From contig NZ_SNXU01000001.1 of the NCBI RefSeq assembly GCF_004362515.1, forward strand, positions 248,001 through 312,000: 64,000 nucleotides of DNA. The letters run 5' to 3'. A program made the translations under genes and the position numbers. The notes beneath the pieces are model-generated. The model did no database searches and was not told the DNA's origin. It worked only from the letters and a program-made list of their open reading frames with translations. Numbering within the stretch: position 1 is the stretch's first letter; each line of letters opens with the position of its first letter. Shown one piece after another: positions 53,389-61,825 of this stretch. The stretch comes from Actinokineospora alba (GTDB lineage Bacteria; Actinomycetota; Actinomycetes; Mycobacteriales; Pseudonocardiaceae).

Positions 53389-54603
53389 ATGGGATTGGGC
53401 GAGGAACGCGATCTCGTGCCGTTGGGTGCCGGATTCGACATCACCAAGCGGGGCTACAGCCGCGCGCAGGTCGAAGAGCACCTTGAGCGGCTCGACGCCG
53501 AACTGCAGCTACTGCACGCCGACCGCAACGCGGCCGTCTCACAGGCGACGGATCTCGCGAAGCAGCTCGAACGGAGCCGCTCGGAGATCGACGAACTCAA
53601 GGGGCAGGTCGAGCGGCTCTCATTGCCGCCGACCACCCTTGAGGGCCTGAGCGAGCGCCTGCAGCGAATGCTGCGGCTCGCGCAGGACGAGGCGAGCGAG
53701 GAACGGGCCAGGGCGGAAGCCGATGCCGAGCGCATCCGGCAGAAGGCCGAAGCCGACGCGCTGATCCTCAAGCAGCGCTACGAGAAGCTGATGGCCGACC
53801 TCGAGCAGCGCCGCAAGGCGATGGAGGCCGAACACGTCGGCGTCGTCGAGAAGGCCCGTACGGACGCCGAGCAGACCGTCGCCGCGGCGAAGGCGGAGGC
53901 GGCGAGGATCGATGCGGCGTCCCTGGAGCGGCGAACGAAGGTCGAAGAGGACTTCGAGATCGCCATGGCCTCGCGCCGCACCGAGTCGATGCGCGCGCTG
54001 GCCGAGCAGGAGGCGACCAGCAAGTCCGAAGCCGAACGCCGCGTGCGTGAGGCCACGGAGGAAGCGAACCGCAGGCGGCACGAGGCGATCACCGAGTCGA
54101 CGTCGCGGCTCAAGGAGGCCACCACGGAGGCGCACCGCCGCGTCCGAGAGGCCACCGAGGAAGCCAACCGCCGAATCACCCACGCCACCCAGCGCGTGGC
54201 GGCCCTGCGCCAGCTGCGGGCCCGGGTGGCGGACCAGCTGCACTCCGCACGGGACCTCATCGCCGACGCCCACGTCCAACTGGCCGACGCGACGCCGATC
54301 CTCGACCCACTCCCGGAGGAGCGGGCCCCGAAGACGATCGACGGCACGCCCGCGGACGAGTCCCCGACCAAGATGATGAAGCCGGTCGGCCCGCCGCAGG
54401 AGCACTGGGAAGCCGTGGAGTCCGACACCGAGCGCACCCCGGCGGCGAGCAAGAAGCCGGAGCGCCCGACGGAGAAGCCGGAGCAGAAGTCCGCTCCCAA
54501 GGCCGAAGCAGTCCGCGCCGCCGAAGCCGAACCCAACGGCGAACGCACCCAGCGCCTGCCCAAGCCAACCCCGGACACCACTCCAGTGAACTCACGGGGC
54601 TGA
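53389..54603 (+). CDS. Long coiled-coil protein (DivIVA/Scy-like)
   Basis: The protein has 404 residues. LVPLGAGFDITKRGYSRAQVEEHLERLDAEL, in the parts FDITKRGYSRAQVEEHL and RLDAEL, resembles the N-terminal DivIVA membrane-targeting region. Residues about 50-300 are an almost unbroken coiled coil rich in Glu, Arg and Ala. The C-terminal 100 residues are disordered and rich in Pro, Lys and Glu. It may organise cell poles or cytoskeleton as Scy or FilP do in Streptomyces, but this is by analogy. A terminator follows. The codon use is normal for the window. Confidence 0.82.
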   Translation: MGLGEERDLVPLGAGFDITKRGYSRAQVEEHLERLDAELQLLHADRNAAVSQATDLAKQLERSRSEIDELKGQVERLSLPPTTLEGLSERLQRMLRLAQDEASEERARAEADAERIRQKAEADALILKQRYEKLMADLEQRRKAMEAEHVGVVEKARTDAEQTVAAAKAEAARIDAASLERRTKVEEDFEIAMASRRTESMRALAEQEATSKSEAERRVREATEEANRRRHEAITESTSRLKEATTEAHRRVREATEEANRRITHATQRVAALRQLRARVADQLHSARDLIADAHVQLADATPILDPLPEERAPKTIDGTPADESPTKMMKPVGPPQEHWEAVESDTERTPAASKKPERPTEKPEQKSAPKAEAVRAAEAEPNGERTQRLPKPTPDTTPVNSRG

Positions 54604-54620
54604 GCAACATCCAGCTGTGA

Positions 54621-54658
54621 CCGAGCCGCGCTCCCAAGGGGGCGCGGCTCGGTTGTTT
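54621..54658 (+). terminator. Intrinsic terminator after the coiled-coil gene
   Basis: An 11-bp stem CCGAGCCGCGC / GCGCGGCTCGG with a short loop is followed by TTGTTT, 17 bp past the stop codon. Confidence 0.85.
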
Positions 54659-54850
54659 AGAAGGTGTTTGAAGGTGGTTTGAAACCAACGACACGGCGCT
54701 CGCCGTGCCAGCTGACTTGGCGGCGGGCAGGGCGAGCGCGCTCCCGGTCCGGTGCGGATGGTGACGGGACTGCGCTGCCGTCACCCGCACCTGCACCGAG
54801 CTTTCGTCACCAGCGCCTGCACTTCCCCCTTGCCCCTCGTCCTGGCAATC

Positions 54851-54943
54851 TTTAACGCTGGTTCGGCAGGGTCAAGGGTCAGCTTGCTGATCGCGAAGCG
54901 ACGGCGCTTGCGCCGCCCTTGACGCTGTCGAACCAGCGTTAAA
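54851..54943. repeat. Long branched intergenic palindrome
   Basis: Arms 54851-54878 and 54916-54943 are inverted over 28 nt with two mismatches. The 37-nt loop holds two smaller hairpins (TCAGC/GCTGA and CGGCGC/GCGCCG), so the RNA or DNA could form a cross-like structure. It sits between convergent genes, as the palindrome at 1210 does, but has a different sequence. Confidence 0.85.
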
Positions 54944-54996
54944 CACTCGAGCCAGAGGGGCATCCCACCCCAGCGGCAATGCCCGAAGGGCGAGCC

Positions 54997-55440
54997 TCAC
55001 GCAGACCCGATGTCCTCGTTCCACAGCGCAGGATTGGCTTCGATGAAGTCCGTCATCATGCCCACGCAGGTCGGGTCATCGAGGATGGTGATCTCCACCC
55101 CATTCTCGGCCAGCCAGTCGTGTCCGCCAGTGAATGTGCGGGACTCCCCGATGACGACCGTCGAGATCCCGAACTGCCGCACCAACCCACTGCAGTACCA
55201 ACACGGCGACAACGTCGTCACCATCGTCGTCCCCACATAAGACCGCCGCCGCCCAGCGGCCCGAAACGCCGATGTCTCCCCATGGACCGACGGATCACCG
55301 TCCTGCACCCGCCGATTGCGCCCCCGACCCCAGAGTTCGCCGGACGGCCCGAACAGCGCGGCACCGATCGGGATGCCGCCCTCGGCCAGTCCGATTTGTG
55401 CCTCGGCGATGGCTACGGCGAGCATCTCTGTCGTTTTCAT
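54997..55440 (-). CDS. Cytidine/cytosine deaminase-fold protein
   Basis: This is a 147-residue protein of the yeast cytosine deaminase/guanine deaminase superfamily. The zinc site is HGETSAF (His and catalytic Glu) and SPCWYCSGL (two cysteines). The size and GGIPIGAALF opening, with the C-terminal IEANPALWNEDIG, fit the cytosine deaminase-like group, which deaminates free bases. The nucleoside or base preference is not proven. The ATG at 55440 starts at the conserved MKTTEMLAVAIAEAQ helix. Confidence 0.85.
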   Translation of the reverse strand: MKTTEMLAVAIAEAQIGLAEGGIPIGAALFGPSGELWGRGRNRRVQDGDPSVHGETSAFRAAGRRRSYVGTTMVTTLSPCWYCSGLVRQFGISTVVIGESRTFTGGHDWLAENGVEITILDDPTCVGMMTDFIEANPALWNEDIGSA

Positions 55441-55534
55441 CGCGTCGATTCTCGTTCTGGCGCGTCCGATGGGCGAATCGGTCGTTGACCTGGTTAAGTC
55501 TACCGGCAAGTAGGACTCGGGAGGGACATCCGCA

Positions 55535-55987
55535 ATGGTCGCCTATCAGACCGTAGTCGTCGGCACCGATGGCTCGGATTCGTCGTACCGCGCCGTCGAT
55601 CGCGCCGCCGCGATCGCCGGTGACACGGGCGCGACGCTCGTGATCGCCTGTGCTTTCCAGCCCGCCAGCGCCCGGACCGTGGAACGGGCTCAGGACTCGC
55701 TGGGCTCCGACGTCGCGTACCAGGTGGTCGGGTCCAACCCCGCTGAGGAGTCGGTGCGCACCGCCGCCGAGCGGGCCAACCGCGCGGGTGCGACCAAGGT
55801 CAAGACCGTGGTCGTCGACGGTGACCCGGTGCCCGCGCTGACCAAGGTCGTGCACGAGCACAACGCCGACCTGCTGGTGATCGGCAACCGGGGCCTCAAC
55901 ACCCTCGCGGGCCGCATCCTGGGCTCGGTGCCGTCGGAGGCCGCGCGCAAGTCGACTGTCGACGTGCTCATCGTCCACACGACGTGA
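55535..55987 (+). CDS. Universal stress protein (Rv1636-like)
   Basis: This is a 150-residue UspA-fold protein. VVVGTDGSDSS at the start and GNRGLNTLAGRILGSVPSEA near the C-terminus form the ATP-type nucleotide-binding site, and the ending STVDVLIVHTT is close to mycobacterial Rv1636. Rv1636 binds cAMP with high affinity (known for the family member). Its stop overlaps the start of a class III cyclase gene (GTGA), so both proteins are made from one transcript. cAMP binding here is inferred from the likeness. Confidence 0.9.
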   Translation: MVAYQTVVVGTDGSDSSYRAVDRAAAIAGDTGATLVIACAFQPASARTVERAQDSLGSDVAYQVVGSNPAEESVRTAAERANRAGATKVKTVVVDGDPVPALTKVVHEHNADLLVIGNRGLNTLAGRILGSVPSEAARKSTVDVLIVHTT

Positions 55988-57018
55988 CCGAGGAGTTCGG
56001 GGCGGCGCAGCGGCAGGTCGAGGAGATCCTCCTCGGCGGCGAGCGCCGCTACACCCGTCAGCAGGTCCGCGAGAAGGCGGGCGTGCCGCTGGACCGCTCC
56101 GTCATGCTGTGGCGGGCGCTCGGCTTCGCGACGGTCGGCGACGACGACATGGTGTTCACCGACAGCGACGTCGAGGCCCTGCGGATGACGCAGGAGCTCA
56201 TGCTGGCGGGCATCATCGAGCCGGAGACGACCACAGCGACCGCGCGGATGCTCGGCCAGCATCTTTCCCGGCTGGCCGAGTGGCAGGTCCACCTGATGAC
56301 CGACATCCTCGCGGCGAACCCCGAGCTGGTCTCCGACGAGCGCCAGCTCGGCCGGTTCATCGAACGCCTGGTGCCCGACCTCGAACGCCTCCAGAACTAC
56401 ACCTGGCGCAGGCACCTGGCGGCCTACGCGGGCCGGGCGCTGGCCAGCCCTGGCGAGCAGCTGCAGGTGCAGAGCGAGGTCGTCGGGTTCGCCGACATGG
56501 TCGGCTTCACCACGCTGACCCGCCGGGCCAACGAGGCCGAGCTGGTCACCATGGTCGACCGGTTCGACGCGATGACCGCGGAGATCGTCGCGGACAACCA
56601 CGGCCGGATCGTGAAGATGCTCGGCGACGAGGTCCTCTATGTCGCCGACTCCCCCCAGCAGGGCGCCGAGATCGCGCTGCGGCTGCTGGAGGCGGCGGAG
56701 GCCGACCCTGATCTGCCCGTCCTGCGCGCGGGCATGGCCTACGGCCGGGTCCTCAACCGCTTCGGCGACGTCTACGGCTCCGTGGTCAACATCGCCGCCC
56801 GGCTCACCGGCGTGGCCCGCCCGGGCACGGTGATGATCGACCGCGCCCTGGCCGACGCGCTGGCCGGGATCGACGCGTACACGGTGCGCAGCAGGCGGCC
56901 GGTGTCGGTGCGCGGCTTCAGCAGGCTCAAGTGCGCGGTGCTGCGCCGCTCCGAGGAGTCGAAGGTGCCCAGCATCAATCTGGTCCCCGACGAGCGCCCG
57001 CGCCGCAAACGCCGCTAG
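55984..57018 (+). CDS. Class III adenylate cyclase (Rv2212-like)
   Basis: The protein has 344 residues. An N-terminal regulatory domain (about 1-155) with HTH-like and helical parts precedes the cyclase domain (about 160-320), in which VVGFADMVGFTTLTRR carries the first metal Asp, MLGDEVLYVA the second, and the substrate-contact residues follow in YGSVVNIAARLTG. This matches the pH- and fatty-acid-sensing Rv2212 class. It makes cAMP from ATP, probably in the cytosol since no membrane span is seen. It is coupled to a Rv1636-like stress protein. Confidence 0.9.
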   Translation: MTEEFGAAQRQVEEILLGGERRYTRQQVREKAGVPLDRSVMLWRALGFATVGDDDMVFTDSDVEALRMTQELMLAGIIEPETTTATARMLGQHLSRLAEWQVHLMTDILAANPELVSDERQLGRFIERLVPDLERLQNYTWRRHLAAYAGRALASPGEQLQVQSEVVGFADMVGFTTLTRRANEAELVTMVDRFDAMTAEIVADNHGRIVKMLGDEVLYVADSPQQGAEIALRLLEAAEADPDLPVLRAGMAYGRVLNRFGDVYGSVVNIAARLTGVARPGTVMIDRALADALAGIDAYTVRSRRPVSVRGFSRLKCAVLRRSEESKVPSINLVPDERPRRKRR

Positions 57019-57102
57019 GGGCCTGGCAAGAGGACGGCAACGGGACGGCAACCGGAGCGGGAGAAGGTCTTCACACCTTCTCCCGACTCCAAGGACACCG
57101 TC

Positions 57103-57765
57103 ATGAAGAGCAAGATCCTCCGCGCCGCCACCGCCATCGCGGTCAGCCTGGGCACCATCACCGGCGTCACCGTCGCCACCGCGCCCGCCGCCAGCGCGTG
57201 CGTGATCATCGACGGCCAGTGCATGCCGAACTACCAGACCAGCAAGACCCTCTGGGCGGAGCGGCAAGGTCAGCACACCAGCTACTTCTGCGGCCCGGCG
57301 GCGACCCGCATCGCCATCACCGCGCGCGGCCTCTACCCCAGCCAGGAAGGCTTGGCGGGCTTGATGGGCACCCACAGCGGTGGCACGGACAGCTCGTGGA
57401 ACATCCGCGCGGCGCTGAACAAGACGCTCAACACCACCTACTACGACGCCAAGTTCGGCCGCGACCACTCGACGTCCGGCTGGGCCAACCTGCTCCGCTC
57501 GGACATCCTGTTCGACATCAACCGCGGGTGGGCCCTGGTCGTCAACGTCTCGGGTGGGGCGAGCACGACCAGCGGGTGGCGGAGCTACCCGGGCGGGCAC
57601 TACATCGCCGTCCTGGGCTATGACCAGTCCGGCGACCGGGCTCGCGTGGTCGACACCGGCTACAACGGCGGCCTGTACGACCCCCAGGGCTACTACTACG
57701 GCGAGTACTGGATCAACACCACCGAGCTGGCGCGGTGGAGCTACTACCGCGGGTACGCGGCCTGA
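57103..57765 (+). CDS. Secreted C39-like cysteine peptidase domain protein
   Basis: The protein has 220 residues. The signal peptide ends at the AxA-like APAASA-C site near residue 32. The papain-like active site is Cys63 (SYFCGPAAT), His166 (PGGHYIAVLGYD) and probably Asp184 (VVDTGYN). Single-domain secreted C39-like proteins are frequent in mycelial actinobacteria and are of unknown substrate, possibly envelope or peptide processing. A strong bidirectional terminator follows. Confidence 0.82.
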   Translation: MKSKILRAATAIAVSLGTITGVTVATAPAASACVIIDGQCMPNYQTSKTLWAERQGQHTSYFCGPAATRIAITARGLYPSQEGLAGLMGTHSGGTDSSWNIRAALNKTLNTTYYDAKFGRDHSTSGWANLLRSDILFDINRGWALVVNVSGGASTTSGWRSYPGGHYIAVLGYDQSGDRARVVDTGYNGGLYDPQGYYYGEYWINTTELARWSYYRGYAA

Positions 57766-57773
57766 GAACGGGA

Positions 57774-57808
57774 AAGGGACCGCCGACTGGTTCAGTCGGC
57801 GGTCCCTT
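57774..57808. terminator. Bidirectional hairpin terminator
   Basis: Stem arms 57774-57788 and 57794-57808 are perfectly complementary (15 bp, GGTTC loop). They lie in the 50-bp gap between converging genes, flanked by AA on one side and TTCG on the other, so both transcripts can end here. Confidence 0.88.
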
Positions 57809-57815
57809 CGCGTGT

Positions 57816-58559
57816 CTAGCGCTTGGCCAGCCAGGGGGTGACGGCGCCGAGGAAGGCCGCCGGGGACTCGATCGGCGGCAGGTGGCCGGTGTCGGGCAGC
57901 AGCCGCAACTCGCCCCCGGTCAGCTCGGCGAGTTCCTGCGCCACCGGCACCGGCATCAGCTTGTCGAGCGATCCGTGCACGACGAGGGTGTCGACGCCCC
58001 CGGACCGCAGCGTGTCCCGGGAGTCCATTCGGGACGCCATGGCGCGCTGCGCCCACGCCACGGCGGCGGGGCTCTGCGCCTCCATCAGCTCGCGGACGGT
58101 GCCCGCGTAGGCCTGGTCGGCCAGCAGCATCGGCAGCATCGTGTCGGCGAGCCAGGGCGCGGTCCCCTCGGCTTCGGCGCGGTCGGCCACCTTGAGCCGG
58201 TTGGCGGCCGCCTCCTCGGTGTCGGCGGTGGCTTTCGTGTCGATGAGCAGCAGCCCGGAGACCCGCTGCGGCGCGGCCCGCAGCGCGGCCATGGCGCAGT
58301 AGCCGCCCATGGAGCAGCCGCCGACCACCGCGCGGTCGAGTCCCAGTTCGTCGAGCAGGGCCACGACGTCCTGGCCGAGGGTCTCCACCGAGGGCTCGGC
58401 GTCGCCCGCCGGGGTGCGGCCGAAGCCGCGCAGGTCGGGGGTGATCAGCCGGACGACGGCGGAGAGCTCCTCGCGGACCGGGTCCCACATGCGCGAGTCC
58501 AGCGGGAACGCGTGGAGCAGGACGACGGGGGTGCCGGAGCCGGTATCGGTGAGGTGCAC
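57816..58559 (-). CDS. Alpha/beta hydrolase
   Basis: This is a 247-residue hydrolase. VVLLHAFPLDSRMW holds the oxyanion region, the nucleophile elbow is GGCSMGGYCAMAALR (Ser in G-C-S-M-G), the acid is probably in VVHGSLDKLMP, and the histidine in DTGHLPPIES. The fold suggests an esterase, haloperoxidase-like enzyme or 3-oxoadipate enol-lactonase relative. The GTG at 58559 is chosen to follow the membrane PH-like gene closely (16-bp gap). The natural substrate is unknown. Confidence 0.85.
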   Translation of the reverse strand: MHLTDTGSGTPVVLLHAFPLDSRMWDPVREELSAVVRLITPDLRGFGRTPAGDAEPSVETLGQDVVALLDELGLDRAVVGGCSMGGYCAMAALRAAPQRVSGLLLIDTKATADTEEAAANRLKVADRAEAEGTAPWLADTMLPMLLADQAYAGTVRELMEAQSPAAVAWAQRAMASRMDSRDTLRSGGVDTLVVHGSLDKLMPVPVAQELAELTGGELRLLPDTGHLPPIESPAAFLGAVTPWLAKR

Positions 58560-58575
58560 GTCGCCATTGTGGACC

Positions 58576-59253
58576 TCAGAAGCGGCCTTCGCGGACCCGC
58601 CGCACCGCGTCGTCACCCGAGAGTTCGGCGCGCGCGTCCGGGTTCTCCAGGTAGAACCGCAGGCTGTGCAGGACGACGAGTTGGTCTATGTCCATGGTCC
58701 GCATAGGCACCGCGCACGCGACGTCGCGGCCGAACTTGGCGGCCACCTTGCGCATCCGGGTGTCGGCCGCGGCCGCGTCGGTGGTGATGAGGCCAAGGTA
58801 GTTCTGGGTCGGCGCGGTCTTCGACCGCCCGATGCGCAGGCTCAGCGGCCGGATCTCGGTGATGTCGTGCCATGGCAGCCGGACCACCGGATGCACCCAC
58901 GTCAGCGCGACGTGGTCGGGGGTGAGCAGGATCCCGACCATCCGCTGTTTGCGCTTGAGCGCGAAGAAGCCCGCGAGCAGCAGGAGCACCCCGAGGATTC
59001 CGAGCACGACCGCGCCGAGCGTGGGGCCCACCCCGCCGCGGATGATCAGCAGCGCGGAGAGGCCGCCGAGGCCGAGTCCGACGATGATCAAGACGACGCC
59101 CGCCGCGACCCGCGCCTGCCGGGCGGGGATCAGCAGACCGGGGACGCCGTCGAAGGTCGCCGCGGTCGCGGCTCCGGTCGGTGTGCCGGATGGCTGTGGG
59201 GATCCGTCCGCGGCCCGCCAGGGCCGGGGGCAAGGGAGCGAGCGGTCGTCCAT
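58576..59253 (-). CDS. Two-span membrane protein with PH-like domain
   Basis: The protein has 225 residues. A disordered Pro/Ala-rich start is followed by two membrane segments (RVAAGVVLIIVGLGLGGLSALLII and LGAVVLGILGVLLLLAGFFAL) and a cytosolic domain with YSV-like beta strands (VALTWVHPVVRLPWHDITEIRPL) that looks like a bPH-type pleckstrin-like fold. No function can be assigned. It shares the strand with the hydrolase gene and probably its transcript. Confidence 0.7.
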   Translation of the reverse strand: MDDRSLPCPRPWRAADGSPQPSGTPTGAATAATFDGVPGLLIPARQARVAAGVVLIIVGLGLGGLSALLIIRGGVGPTLGAVVLGILGVLLLLAGFFALKRKQRMVGILLTPDHVALTWVHPVVRLPWHDITEIRPLSLRIGRSKTAPTQNYLGLITTDAAAADTRMRKVAAKFGRDVACAVPMRTMDIDQLVVLHSLRFYLENPDARAELSGDDAVRRVREGRF

Positions 59254-59332
59254 GTGTCAATGCAAGCGCATGCGGGGGGCTTACGCCTAGCCAACTCACC
59301 AGCCCGGCGGTGAAGTCGATCACCCGGACGGG

Positions 59333-59659
59333 TCAGCGCCGCCGCGATGTCGGGCCGCGGCGGCCGCGTGCGGCCCAGCACGCCTGGTGCCAGTGCCTGC
59401 GGTCCTCGACCGAGCCGTAGTCGTCGGCGGGCCAGGTGACCACGTGGGCCATGCCGACGGGGATCTCGTGGTCGCATCCGGGGCAGCGGTACATCTTCGT
59501 CGCGTGCGCCCCGGGGACGTTGCGGACCTGCCAGTCGCCGTCGTGGGCGGTTTCGCGCCGCTGGGCGGCCAGGCCGCCGCTCAGCGGACGGGGATCGTCG
59601 CCGATGGCGTACTTGGGTCGGTTACGGCGGGGCACGGTGAGCACCGTATCCGCGGGCAC
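59333..59659 (-). CDS. Small zinc-ribbon-like protein, unknown
   Basis: This is a protein of up to 108 residues. MYRCPGCDHEIPVGMAHVV and WHQACW provide a CxxC...H...C pattern that could bind zinc, and the ends are basic (RRNRPKYA, RGRRGPTSRRR). It resembles a small conserved actinobacterial protein that lies near fmdB-type genes. A shorter start at a GTG near 59642 would drop a few non-conserved residues. Function unknown. Confidence 0.65.
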   Translation of the reverse strand: MPADTVLTVPRRNRPKYAIGDDPRPLSGGLAAQRRETAHDGDWQVRNVPGAHATKMYRCPGCDHEIPVGMAHVVTWPADDYGSVEDRRHWHQACWAARGRRGPTSRRR

Positions 59660-59679
59660 CGGTGAGGCAGAATGGGCGG

Positions 59680-59892
59680 GTGCCCACTTATGAGTTCCGC
59701 TGCCGCGAGTGCGGCTCGACCTTCGACGTGCGACGCCCGATGGCCGAGTCGTCCGATCCCGCCGCCTGCCCCGAGGGCCACGCCGACACGGTGAAGCTGC
59801 TCAAGATGGCAGGCCTGTCCGGATCCAACACCTCCGCCGCAACAGCTCCCCAAGCTGGCGGAGGCTGCTGCGGCGGCGGTTGTTGCGGCTAA
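59680..59892 (+). CDS. FmdB-type zinc ribbon protein
   Basis: This is a 70-residue protein. PTYEFRCRECGSTFDVRRP and a second CPEGHADTVKLLK pattern form the zinc ribbon of the FmdB/CxxC family of putative regulatory proteins. The C-terminus is glycine- and cysteine-rich (GGGCCGGGCCG), a tail common in actinobacterial members. The GTG start immediately precedes the conserved PTYEF. It diverges from the small zinc-ribbon-like gene. Confidence 0.88.
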   Translation: MPTYEFRCRECGSTFDVRRPMAESSDPAACPEGHADTVKLLKMAGLSGSNTSAATAPQAGGGCCGGGCCG

Positions 59893-59901
59893 ATCAGAAC
59901 T

Positions 59902-59935
59902 CTGACATGGCGCCGGATCGCCGGCGCCATGTCAG
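59902..59935. terminator. Bidirectional hairpin terminator
   Basis: Arms 59902-59916 and 59921-59935 are perfectly complementary (15 bp, ATCG loop). They lie between the converging fmdB-like and 3-hydroxyacyl-CoA dehydrogenase genes. TTCGATCTTAATAAT follows on the plus side. Confidence 0.9.
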
Positions 59936-59942
59936 TTCGATC

Positions 59943-61718
59943 TTAATAATCCCGGAAGCCCTTGCCGGTCTTGCGGCCCAGGCGGCCTGCGGTGACCAGG
60001 TGTTCCAGCAGCGGGGCCGGGGCGTATCCGGCCTCGCGGAACTCGTTGTACAGCGTGCGTTCGATGGCCAGCGACACGTCGAGGCCGACGACGTCGAGGA
60101 GTTCGAACGGGCCCATCGGCAGGCCGCAGCCGACCTTCATCGCGCTGTCGATGTCGTCGGCGCCCGCGTAGTGCGCTTCCAGCATCTTGATCGCGTCGTT
60201 GAGGTACGGGAAGAGCAGCGCGTTGACGATGAAGCCGGCGCGGTCGCCGCAGTGGACCGGCTTCTTGCCGACCTTCTCGCAGATCGCGTGGGCGGTGGCG
60301 ACGACGTCCTCGGCGGTGGAGATGGTCTCGACGATCTCGACCAGCTTCATGATCGGCGCGGGGTTGAAGAAGTGCAGGCCGACCACGTCGGCCGGGCGTG
60401 AGGTCGCCGCGGCGCACTCGATGACCGGCAGCGAGGACGTGGTGGTGGCCAGGATCGCACCCGGCTTGAGCACCTCGTCGAGCGCGCCGAAGACCGCCTG
60501 CTTGATGGCGAGTTCCTCGGCGACGGCCTCGACCACGAGGTCGCAGTCGGCCAGTTCCTCGAACTCCACGGCCGGGCTGACGCGGCCGAGGATCGCGTCG
60601 CGCTCCTCCTCGGCGAGGCGGCCCTTGGCGACCTGGCGGTCGAGCGACTTGCGCACCTTGGCGATCGCCGCGGTCGCCTTGTCGGCGCTGCGGGCGCGGA
60701 GCACGACGTCGAAACCCTTGCGGGCGAAGACTTCGACGATCCCGGTGGCCATCGTGCCGGTGCCGACCACACCGACCCGCTGGACGTCGCGGGTGGACAC
60801 CCCGGCGTCCCCGGCGGCGGCCGGGGTCTGGGCGTCGGCGACGACGTTGGGCGAGTCCGGGGCGTCGTAGGTGTAGAAACCCTTGCCGGTCTTGCGGCCG
60901 AGCTGGCCCGCGGTGATCATCTGCTTGAGGATCGGGGCGGGGGCGTGCAGCCGGTTGCGCGACTGCGCGTACATCGTCTCGAGGATCTCGTAGGCGGTGT
61001 CGAGTCCGATGAGGTCGAGCAGCGCCAGCGGGCCCATCGGGTAGCCGCAGCCGTAGCGCATGGCGGCGTCGAGGTCCTCGCGGGTGGCGTACTTCGTCTC
61101 GAACATCGACACAGCGTGGTTGAGGTAGCCGAAGAGCAGCGCGTTGGCGATGAAGCCCGCGCGGTCGCCCATGACGACCGGTTCCTTGCCCAGGCGCTCG
61201 GCGAAGGCGACGACGTCGGTGACCACGTCCGGCTCGGTCACGACGGTCTTGACGACCTCGGTGAGCTTGAGGACCGGCGCCGGGTTGAAGAAGTGCAGGC
61301 CGACGACCTTGCCCGGGCGGCCGGTGTGCACGCTGATCTCGGTGATCGACAGCGACGAGGTGTTGGAGGCGAGGATGGCGTCCGGTCCGACGATGGTGTC
61401 GAGTTCGGCGAACACGCGCGCCTTGAGTTCGAGCGACTCGGGGATCGCCTCGATGACCAGGTCGGCGCCGGCGAGGTCCTTCAGCGAGGTGCTGTAGGTG
61501 ACCCGGCTCAGCAGTTCGTCGCGGCCGGCCTCGTCGAGCTTGCCCTTAGCGAGCGCGCGGCTCGTCGAGTGCTCGATGTGGCCGCGCCCGCGCTCGATGC
61601 CCGCGTCGTCGACCTCCACCGCGACCACCTGGACACCGGTCCTGGCCAGTACTTCGGCGATGCCCGCACCCATGGTCCCGAGCCCGACAACACCAACGGT
61701 GGAGAACTCACGCGCCAC
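59943..61718 (-). CDS. Duplicated 3-hydroxyacyl-CoA dehydrogenase
   Basis: The protein has 591 residues and consists of two complete 3-hydroxyacyl-CoA dehydrogenase units in tandem (about 1-290 and 310-591). Each unit has its own NAD site (VGVVGLGTMGAGIAEV, VGVVGTGTMATGIVEV), a catalytic histidine in GLHFFNPAP, and the C-terminal GRKTGKGF ending. It oxidises 3-hydroxyacyl-CoA, possibly 3-hydroxybutyryl-CoA. The GTG start at 61718 has GGAGG 5 nt upstream. The operator-like 12-mer 38 bp upstream equals that of the enoyl-CoA hydratase gene. Confidence 0.9.
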   Translation of the reverse strand: MAREFSTVGVVGLGTMGAGIAEVLARTGVQVVAVEVDDAGIERGRGHIEHSTSRALAKGKLDEAGRDELLSRVTYSTSLKDLAGADLVIEAIPESLELKARVFAELDTIVGPDAILASNTSSLSITEISVHTGRPGKVVGLHFFNPAPVLKLTEVVKTVVTEPDVVTDVVAFAERLGKEPVVMGDRAGFIANALLFGYLNHAVSMFETKYATREDLDAAMRYGCGYPMGPLALLDLIGLDTAYEILETMYAQSRNRLHAPAPILKQMITAGQLGRKTGKGFYTYDAPDSPNVVADAQTPAAAGDAGVSTRDVQRVGVVGTGTMATGIVEVFARKGFDVVLRARSADKATAAIAKVRKSLDRQVAKGRLAEEERDAILGRVSPAVEFEELADCDLVVEAVAEELAIKQAVFGALDEVLKPGAILATTTSSLPVIECAAATSRPADVVGLHFFNPAPIMKLVEIVETISTAEDVVATAHAICEKVGKKPVHCGDRAGFIVNALLFPYLNDAIKMLEAHYAGADDIDSAMKVGCGLPMGPFELLDVVGLDVSLAIERTLYNEFREAGYAPAPLLEHLVTAGRLGRKTGKGFRDY

Positions 61719-61755
61719 AGCTACCTCCGCAGTCACCGAAAAGCACATCAGATGC

Positions 61756-61767
61756 TACCTGTCAGTA
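61756..61767. promoter_or_regulatory. Putative acyl-CoA regulon operator, site 4
   Basis: TACCTGTCAGTA, identical to the 12-mer at 6029-6040, lies 38 bp upstream of the 3-hydroxyacyl-CoA dehydrogenase start, in the wider context GCTACCTGTCAGTAACATC. Confidence 0.55.
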
Positions 61768-61825
61768 ACATCGTGTGCTGATGATGCCACGCGACCAGGG
61801 GATCGCCAGGTGAACTGCGCCACTC

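Larger units (their letters stand above)
54604..54996. other. Intergenic region between convergent genes
   Basis: This region of 393 bp has no coding sequence with recognisable features. It contains the terminator at 54621, a small palindrome TGGTTTGAAACCA near 54676, and a large two-level hairpin at 54851-54943. The remainder shows no motif I can name. Confidence 0.75.
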
